From Cercis canadensis (Eukaryota > Streptophyta > Magnoliopsida > Fabales > Fabaceae): a stretch of DNA of 64,000 nucleotides. Positions 57,219 to 64,000 of the stretch are shown here, piece by piece. Made by a program: the position numbers and the translations under genes. How positions within the stretch are numbered: position 1 is the stretch's first letter; each line of letters begins with the position of its first letter. The notes beneath the pieces were generated by a model that was given only the letters and a program-made list of their open reading frames with translations, did no database searches and was not told the origin of the DNA. The stretch is taken from NCBI GenBank assembly GCA_003255065.1, contig QAOA01007002.1, positions 225,670-289,669 on the forward strand, given 5' to 3'.

Positions 57219-57404
57219 TCATATGTTAAACAATTGATCACGTAAATCCCACTTGTGAATATAATTATGAATAGCATAACAAGTCGTTACTATGAATCGC
57301 TGCCTACTAGGTTTGTATGGTGGCTTTAATTTTAAAATAGCAAATCTGTTTTTTTCAGAACATGTATCCAAACACACTAAAGGAAACTTACCAAGAGGAG
57401 TCAT
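57219..57404 (-). pseudogene. PIF/Harbinger-type transposase (HARBI1/ALP1-like) fragment
   Basis: The 61-codon frame reads NRFAILKLKPPYKPSRQRFI and VTTCYAIHNYIHKWDLRDQL. This matches the end of the DDE_Tnp_4 domain of Harbinger transposases and their domesticated ALP1-like relatives (family pattern ERxFGxLKxRFPILK...PPY...Q..IVxACCxLHNFI). The upstream catalytic DDE part was not found. It is either a transposon remnant or a degraded HARBI1-like gene. Confidence 0.65.
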
Positions 57405-58335
57405 TCACCATCTCATGTCTTTGGATGGTTTAAAGAACCAGCTTCTTGATATTCTTCTTTCTGATGTTGTAACAATTTTGTGGATGATGTTGAGTTCTGG
57501 TTCCCACTAGGGAAGAACTCAACTGTAGAGTATCGATCTGCATCCCGGTTGGGAAACTTGATTTTGATGTGAATAGAAAGAGAATCAAGGTAAATATTCA
57601 TCACTCTGTGTTCTTTTCTTTGTGTTTACATAACATACTTATGTGATTAAATCATCTTGCTGTTTCATAGGCATTGCAACAAGAGTTGGAGAAGAGAGGA
57701 ACGTCTGCAATACTCACATCAACTTCACCAATAATAACTGCGAATAAAGTTGCTATGATTGTGTTGTTGCAGCGTAGTTTCAAAGGCTCAAAGAACTTTG
57801 TATTGGATGAGTAAAACTTCTTTTTACCAAAGCTCATAAAGAAGAAAATCTGTTCTGGGATTATTTAGAGACAAAACTCTTTACCCAAAACCAAATCATA
57901 TTTATTCCCGGCCCTCTCCTCAATCCAATTATATTTGTCAATCAAATTCCCTTTTTCTCATGATTTTCTCTGTTTTTGGAAATTGTTTTATTTAAGTATA
58001 TAAAAATCAAGAAACCATCAATGTGAGTTGTACCTAACACAACAGATCTCATTTGCTGCTTTGCATGCAAACAAGATCTACTGGCTTTTCAACACAATAC
58101 TTGAACAATACTATAAGAATAGCCAAGGCATAAGGCATCTTTAACGGTTTTAAGCACATGTTCGGACAAATTCTTATAGACTAGGATACCATCCATTGCA
58201 AATTTTAAGAACATAGTCTACATACAGTATGAACTGATTATAAGTTCTTCAAATTGGGTTCACTTGAAAAGAAAATCTTCATTGTTGCCTTATGAGGAAA
58301 AAAACACACATTGGTTTCCATTCTAAGAGCAAATC
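57405..58335. other. Non-coding DNA between the Harbinger relic and the PBF1 relic
   Basis: No domain recognised. Minus-strand frames at 57413-57604 and 57652-57837 could be more decayed transposase sequence but show no motif. Confidence 0.45.
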
Positions 58336-59017
58336 TTACATCCTCAGAATCGCAGTCTGGTAACTCCGGGAGTCCATTTCTGCATAAAGCATCAATCTCT
58401 CCTTAGGATGGATTCCACTGGCGTTTAGGACAACTATTTCAACCTTATCTCCCTGCAAATTGTAAAACATTAATAAGTTAACTAGTGCTCATCTCCCTAT
58501 GAAATGGCAGCAATGTCCAGCACACAAACTTACAGTGTATATGTGTCTCTCAGTTGCAGATGCAAAAACAGTTTTAACTAGATCAACTGCTTCTGATTCA
58601 GAAAGTGGAGTGATAGCATCCTACATGTTGTCATAGGTTCAAAGCTGGTGTCAAGTACAAAGAAATTTGCACAATAAATTATTTCCAGCAATGCATCAAT
58701 TTGAGTACTTCACCTGGGCAGGTAAGAGAAGTGGGCTAGGGGATTTCAGTTGGTTATCCAGAAATGGCATGATGAGTGTGGAACCAGAACCTTGGGAGCT
58801 ATACCCAACCCTCTCGTAGGAACCAACAGCATCACATGTGAAGACATGTCCCTTTCCTATTAGGTTGAAGAAGATATTAGCGGATGAAATATAAGCAAAA
58901 ATTGAAACAATATTTGTTTTGAAGTCTCGACTCACCAAGTGCCTAGCAGCCAAGACCTTTTGTAAAGCTCTTACATCAGCTTGAAAACCAGACGAGGCCA
59001 TCACACATTTGTCCGCT
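58336..59017 (-). pseudogene. PBF1: 20S proteasome beta-1 subunit (PBF1) copy, exon-deleted
   Basis: Structural beta subunit of the 20S core particle. Minus-strand exons with GT/AG borders: 59017-58936 (ADKCVMASSGFQADVRALQK ... ARHL); 58856-58714 (GKGHVFTCDAVGSYERVGYS ... MPFLDNQLKSPSPLLLPAQ); 58620-58534 (DAITPLSESEAVDLVKTVFA ... IYT); 58452-58336 (GDKVEIVVLNASGIH...). The exon that normally lies between ARHL and GKG, with the QHQHNKQMS and YYKRFF segment, is absent. The first exon ends in phase 0 while the next needs one extra base, so splicing would shift the frame. The C-terminus also departs from the usual ...LRKD. The N-terminal exons are not seen; the chromovirus at 59820 may lie in that intron. 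Confidence 0.85.
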
Positions 59018-59814
59018 CTATGGGGTCACAATCACACGAAAGAATCAAATAAAACAAGGTCTTGTTAGACACATTACTAAAACTCCTCTCTACATTGATC
59101 AACAATATAAGCTTGCAACAAGCAACAAGCAACAAACAACAAACAACAAAGAGTCCAAAGCTGAGTTTATTGACTCCATAATGGTCTTGTAAGAAATACT
59201 ACTAAAAACTCTCTCTCTCTGTATATAAAATATAAACTTGCAACAAGGAACAAATAGCTCAAAACTCTGGTTGATTGACCACATAAAGTTTACTTGGAAT
59301 CCTAAAGAAACAAAATGGAATTGACTCAAATCACTAATCAAGGATGCCAGAGACATAAAACAATTAGAAATAAGTAAAAGCAGTCATTTTTCTTGTTACC
59401 ATACTATATAATAATAAATTAATTAGTTAGATGCAAAAAAGGAAAATTAGAATTATAAATTAGAATTCAAGGGGGGAAAAAATCTACCAAATGCATGGAG
59501 AACTATCTTGTGGAACCTTATAATCTATAAATTTCCACACAAATTGAAACGCACTACAGAACTTTATATAGGAAAAAATACATAAACAGTATCCCCACTG
59601 CAGCCACCTAAATCAAATTACTTAAAAGATAATCAACCAAGCATAATGTAATCTCAATAACAAATCCTTATGTTAAACCAAATTTTTTTTGAGCAATCTA
59701 GGGGCAAGCACCGGTCAAGCTTGTTAGGTTTCACTATGAACCTTCAAACCCACTAAAGGCCACCTGGCTGAAGGAAAAAATCAACTTTACCCAATTGATT
59801 AGGCAAGAAACCAG
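59018..59814. other. Probable former PBF1 intron with a tandem repeat
   Basis: Two imperfect copies of a roughly 115-bp unit (about 59050-59165 and 59166-59285) share GGTCTTGTTAGACAC-like text and TTGCAACAAG. No exon recognised. Confidence 0.5.
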
Positions 59815-59819
59815 GTTTA
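59815..59819. repeat. Target-site duplication GTTTA (left)
   Basis: Precedes the LTR terminus TGGTAGG; same as 63441-63445. Confidence 0.85.
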
Positions 59820-60171
59820 TGGTAGGTAATAATATTCAGACAAGCACAAAATAAGAATAGAGAATAAGTCACCGGAGTTGTATAACACTCCACACCTCTG
59901 CCACTGCAGGGTAGTGTTAATTCAGCTCCTCAACCTCCAAAGAGAGTAGCCTCTCTTTCCCTTAACACAAGACAGAAAATAACTGAATGCCCTTTCCCTC
60001 ACTCCCTTTCCCTTAAAAACCCCTGACCCCCCTTGCACACACATGTTGCTAACCAACTAACTTCCCCCCACTTCTGGACCACTCTTCTTTCTCCTCTCAT
60101 ACACCCTCAACAACTTGGAGGGTCCACCTTGTTCAGGCCTAACCAATTCTTCTAATTCTTTTTGGCTAACA
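59820..60171 (-). repeat. Chromovirus 3' LTR
   Basis: 352 bp, preceded on the minus strand by the purine tract CCAGGGGGAAGTAT (60172-60185). Confidence 0.9.
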
Positions 60172-60179
60172 ATACTTCC

Positions 60180-61391
60180 CCCTGGGGTAACAGCCTTGTC
60201 CTCAAGGCTAAATTATGGAAACTGGCCTCGGATGAGCTGAGAGTCCTCCCAAGTAGCATCTTTGCTCGACTATCCCAACCATTTTATTAGGACTTGAGGA
60301 ATTTTCTGTTTATTTCTGGTAGTGACTCTGTACTGCAGAACTTCCTCTGGTGTCACAGCTGTAGTTTCGAAATTTAGATTGGCAGGGATTGTGGGATTCA
60401 CTGGTTGATTCCCCACTGCTTTTTTCAGCAAGGAAACATGGAACACAGGGTGTATCCTAGCTGTTTCCGGAAGCTGTAGTCTATAGGCCACCTGCCCAAT
60501 CTTTGTCAAGACTTTGAATGGCCCATAGTAACGGGCAACTAGCTTTGGGCAAACCCTACGAGCTACTGAAATTTGTCTTTGTGGCCTCAACTTTAGATAA
60601 ACCCAGTCACCTACCCCATACTCCACAGCCCTCCTGCCCTTGTTTGCTTCCACACACATCCTTTGCTGTGCCCTTTCTAGATGATACCTTAACTGTCTCA
60701 AAATCTCATCTCTGTCCAGCAATTCATTTGCCACAGATTCTACCAAACATTCCCCGCTCAATTCATCTAGTAACTCCTCTATTACCGGAATTGGATATTT
60801 ATCCGGTATGGTGACCTTGTTCAAAGCTCTATAATCCACACAAAACCTCCAGCTTCCATCCTTTTTCTTCACTAAAAGAACTGGACTAGAGTAGGGGCTG
60901 TTACTTGTCTTTATGATTCCTGCCCTTAACATTTCCTCCACCAATTTTTCAATCTCATTTTTCTATACATGAGCATATCGGTATGACCTCACATTCACAG
61001 TTTTGATTCCCGGTTCAAGGGGAATTGCATGATTCGTTTCTTGAAGAGGGGGTAATCCCTGCGGCTCATGGAACACTCCGTCAAACATACTTAGGAGCTG
61101 AGTCATGTGGTCCCTCTGTTCCGTAGTTAGAGTTACCACATTTCCTGCCTGTGTAGCATCCGTATATATTGAATCCCCTGTTTTCCATGTTTTCAGCTCC
61201 CCCTGAGAAAACAGCAACACCATCCCTTCGTCATCACACTCTAATTCCTTAAGTAGAGCTCTATGTGAAAGTTGAGTCCTACCAAGAGTGGCATTACCTT
61301 GCAAGGTAACACGTTTTCCCCCGTAATCAAAAGACATCACTAGTTCTTTCCAATTCACCTTCATATCTCCCAATGTTTCTAACCAGGCCAT
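60180..61391 (-). pseudogene. Chromovirus pol with RT joined to integrase tail
   Basis: 61391-60963 holds the linker up to the RT entry (LPPLQETNHAIPLEPGIKTV). 60944 onward has RT motifs SPVLLVKKKDGSWRFCVDYR and DKYPIPVIEELLDELSG. At about 60750 it continues ECLVESVANELLDRDEILRQ, then the integrase C-terminal module (GVGDWVYLKLRPQRQ, ARYYGPFKVLTKIGQVAYRL, HPVFHVSLLKK). The RT active site, RNase H and integrase core are lost by an in-frame deletion. After a stop at 60270, KDATWEDSQLIRGQFP continues a chromodomain, placing the element in the chromoviruses. Confidence 0.85.
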
Positions 61392-63086
61392 GCCTGATAT
61401 CTATCCCTCCCAAAGGAAACAATTGATAATCTGCAATCATCGTGAGTCCTTGTATCTTCATACTCAATTGTGGACACATACCTTTTGCTGATTGATATTG
61501 TCCATTTCCCAGTTTAATTCGGAACTCCGGTGTTTCAATCACCCTCGGTTTGATTCTTTGGGCCAAGTCTGAAGATAAAAAATTGTGGCTAGCACCCGAG
61601 TCTACCATGATCAGAACCTGGTTCCCATCGATTTCCCGCGACATCTTCATTGTTTGGGGACGAGAAAATCCTCCAATGGAGGAACATGAAAGATTGAAAA
61701 CTTCATCTTCAAGCTCTGAGCCAACCTTGGTATCTTCTTCCGGAGTGAAACTGGCATCCAATAAGGCGAGCTCCTCCTCCGAAGGCACCCCCTCATTTTC
61801 TCCGAGAATGATGAGACAGAGGTGTTTCTCTGGACATCTATGGGTGGGTCCGTATGGTTGACCACACTGGAAGCACTTGCCTTCATCCCTCCGACGCACA
61901 TATTCCTGGTATGGCAGATGTCTACCTCGTGCACGATATGAAGAAGAGCCATGGCTGCCATTGCCGCTTGCTGGTGTCGAGCTCGATTGCACCCCTGTTG
62001 TGCGTTGGGTCTCTGTGTTTTGTGATGGGTGGGGCTTCGACCCATGCGACTGGTGGAGAAACCTCGACCCGCTTGTCCCAAGAGGCCCAGAGTGATTGGG
62101 CCGGTGGAGATGTGGTCCTCTGTTTCGACCCGACCAGCCCACCCCCGAGTCCGACCCGAAACCGGTCATCCTTGTCACCTGGTTTACTGGGCGTTGCCCA
62201 GTCTTCATCATCGTTCCCCCATGAATATCGTCTTCGATGTCCCGTGCTAGCTCAATAGCTCGTGCGACATCTTTGGGTTTGTGAATTCTCACCCTCCGTC
62301 AGATCACTTCATCAAGACCATGCATGAGGTATCCCAAAATCTGCGCCTCTGGCATCTCTGGCACCAAGGCCACGGCGTCCTTGAACATCTGGACAAACTC
62401 TTCCACCGTCCCTGTTTGTTTTATGGCAGCGAGCAGCTCATATGGATTCTCTGCCTTCCAGCCACCGTATCTCCGTATCAACTCCTCAGCCAACATCTCC
62501 CAGGACAAATTTGGTATTCGTTTGCATAAGCATCGAAACCAACTCACCGCTGGTCCCTCCATGCACACGAAAGCAAGCTGGATTTTGAGTTCTGGACTGG
62601 TATTTTGTAATTCAAAATATTTGGCAGCTCTAGCAAGCCAACCCGCTGGGTCACTGCCATCAAAATTTGGGAGCTCAATCCGGTTGAGGGCCCGTCGGAA
62701 TTCATCTCCTCAGAGTCCGTCTCCATCAGTGGTTCGACGACATTCGTCCTGAGGAGGAGGTCGTTGTCTCCCCGTATCACTGGATTCAGTTCTATCATCT
62801 TCTGAAATTTTCAATGGAATCTTCCCAGAATCGCGTACATGGTACGTTGATTCACTTCCTGAGCCAACGCCTTCATCATCGACTTCATTTGCTCAAATCC
62901 GTCAGCCATTTCTTCCATCCGATCTTTCAACATCTCAACCCCATGAAGTTTCTGGGTGAGCTTATCAATGGCCATACCTGCCACTCTAAATTTCCCGTCT
63001 GTCTCAGAGAAGCCTTCAATCATTTTTTCCCACGATTCAGTACCTTCGCTAGACCCCACCATTTTGTTTCCCGGCAACGGAACCAA
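61327..63086 (-). pseudogene. Chromovirus gag and protease, frame-broken
   Basis: Starts MVGSSEGTESWEKMIEGFSE at 63086, just after the primer site. Gag continues in pieces (62798-62544; 62568-62299 with AVSWFRCLCKRIPNLSWEML and GTVEEFVQMFKDAVALVPEM) and, at 62292-61327, a zinc knuckle-like CFQCGQPYGPTHRC and an aspartic protease QVLIMVDSGASHNFLSSDLA. Stops and shifts at about 62805, 62560, 62295 and 61390 separate the pieces. Domains are otherwise well preserved. Confidence 0.85.
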
Positions 63087-63088
63087 AT

Positions 63089-63440
63089 TGGTAGGTAATA
63101 ATATTCAGACAAGCACAGAATAAGAATAGAGAATAGGTCACCGGAGTTGTATAACACTCCACACCTCTGCCACTGCAGGGTAGTGTTAATTCAGCTCCTC
63201 AACCTCCAAAGAAAGTAGCCTCTCTTTCCCTTAACACAAGACAGAAAATAACGGAATGCCCTTTCCCTCACTCCCTTTCCCTTAAAAACCCCTGACCCCC
63301 CTTGCACACACATGTTGCTAACCAACTAACTTCCCCCCACTTCCGGACCACTCTTCTTTCTCCTCTCATACACCCTCAACAACTTGGAGGGTCCACCTTG
63401 TTCAGGCCTAACCAATTCTTCTAATTCTTTTTGGCTAACA
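63089..63440 (-). repeat. Chromovirus 5' LTR
   Basis: 352 bp, same length and ends as the 3' copy. Confidence 0.9.
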
Positions 63441-63445
63441 GTTTA
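63441..63445. repeat. Target-site duplication GTTTA (right)
   Basis: Follows the LTR terminus GGCTAACA; same as 59815-59819. Confidence 0.85.
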
Positions 63446-64000
63446 CCACCCATCTAACAAACCAAGTTAATTAACCATATGAAATCAAAAAACACTGCAA
63501 TCAGATTCAGTTGGAGTTTCAGACCTCATGAATAGAAGATGTAGAAGAAATTTGTTGGCATCCACATCAATACAAACAAAACATTCACATACAGCAGAAA
63601 ATATAAGATACAAATGTAAAACATTAAAAACTAAATAGCATCCACTCTACAACTGAAGTTTGAAGACAATATTCCATGAAATTTTGTAACAGCTTCTTTT
63701 CATGGTGATGGAATTCAGTTCACCAATGGACAAGGCAACTTCACTCTTCAGGAAACTCAGGCAGTGCGTATACCTAGATTAACCTGGATATTGACATGAT
63801 TCTATAAAGGTTCTTCAAAAATATGGAGTTAGGAAGAGACAAGGAAATTGGTGGGGAGAATAATGTCAGGCTGGTTTTTGTTGATTTTCTTAAAGAAATC
63901 TTAACCAATAGGCCAAACTGAATGCACAAAAACTATACACCCAAAGCAACAAAACCTGCTACTTCCAGTTCAGCTTGGACATAATGTTTTGGTTGGGTTA
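63446..64000. other. Non-coding DNA to the window end
   Basis: No gene established. A short minus-strand stretch ending ALPEFPEE and a stop (about 63748-63775) resembles an exon end but is too short to call. Confidence 0.4.

Larger units (their letters stand above)
59820..63440 (-). mobile_element. Internally deleted Ty3 chromovirus with intact LTRs
   Basis: 3621 bp. LTRs 59820-60171 (3') and 63089-63440 (5') are both 352 bp and differ at about five positions by eye. Edges are TGGTAGGTAA and TTGGCTAACA on the plus strand. The target duplication is GTTTA at 59815-59819 and 63441-63445. The primer site (ATTTGGTTCCGTTGCCGGG) follows the 5' LTR and gag starts right after. Gag, zinc knuckle, protease and the first RT segment are present. 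Then pol jumps to the integrase tail and chromodomain, so the element cannot move alone. The low LTR divergence points to a recent insertion. Confidence 0.92.

Noticed and set aside
1..64000. CRISPR arrays, bacterial-style operons or ribosomal RNA genes
   Set aside because: No regularly spaced short repeats, no operon-like gene runs and no rRNA core sequence seen. The window is plant nuclear DNA.

Overview
The window is nuclear DNA from a flowering plant, probably a eudicot; the species cannot be named from the sequence. It is AT-rich and gene-poor, with only broken host gene copies (introns with GT/AG ends), and it is dominated by transposable elements: Ty3 and Copia LTR retrotransposons, TRIMs, LINEs, MULEs, a hAT element, CACTA elements and a Harbinger fragment. 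No intact host gene is visible. It is a scaffold: there is a 677-base N gap (50587-51263) and eight single 'n' characters. Five of the single 'n' sit between near-identical direct repeats, which looks like unmerged contig overlap.

Layout. 290-2690: 5'-truncated LINE (minus). 4825-5069: small TRIM. 5766-21600: pseudogene of an NADP-dependent 2-alkenal (double-bond) reductase, split by a 15.2 kb nest. The outer Ty3 element (6273-21476, target duplication AGATT) carries in its 5' LTR a second Ty3 element of the same lineage (6598-14329, minus, target duplication CTAGG) and a CACTA element (14365-16663). Both Ty3 elements look like CRM-type chromoviruses: gag and pol form one frame, and the end of pol runs into the 3' LTR.

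23864-38290: pseudogene of a leucine-rich-repeat receptor-like protein. It is cut by a TRIM whose 5-bp target duplication (TTCAA) is found 13.4 kb apart, at 24794-24798 and 38177-38181. Between the TRIM pieces lie a decayed retroelement with a putative plant transposon protein domain, long non-coding DNA and one unidentified exon-like block. Just downstream are a 1.1 kb MULE (38447-39551) and a 597-bp hAT element (39735-40331), both with perfect target duplications.

41698-43101: minus-strand relic of an RNA-dependent RNA polymerase gene whose catalytic motif region has been excised. A 5.4 kb MULE (43105-48491) with 309-bp terminal inverted repeats and a perfect 9-bp target duplication sits on its intron/exon junction. 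The MULE has no visible transposase but holds gene-like fragments on both strands.

48632-55577: a Copia end fragment, the start of a LINE (DUF4283/CCHC ORF1), the N gap, and a Copia element with a long open gag-pol frame. 57219-57404: Harbinger transposase relic. 58336-59017: broken copy of the 20S proteasome beta-1 subunit gene (PBF1), missing an exon. 59820-63440: short chromovirus with both LTRs (352 bp each, target duplication GTTTA) but most of RT, RNase H and integrase deleted.

The genes do not form a pathway. The main biology is successive insertion and decay, with possible gene-fragment capture by MULEs and a possible pericentromeric setting hinted at by the CRM-type elements.
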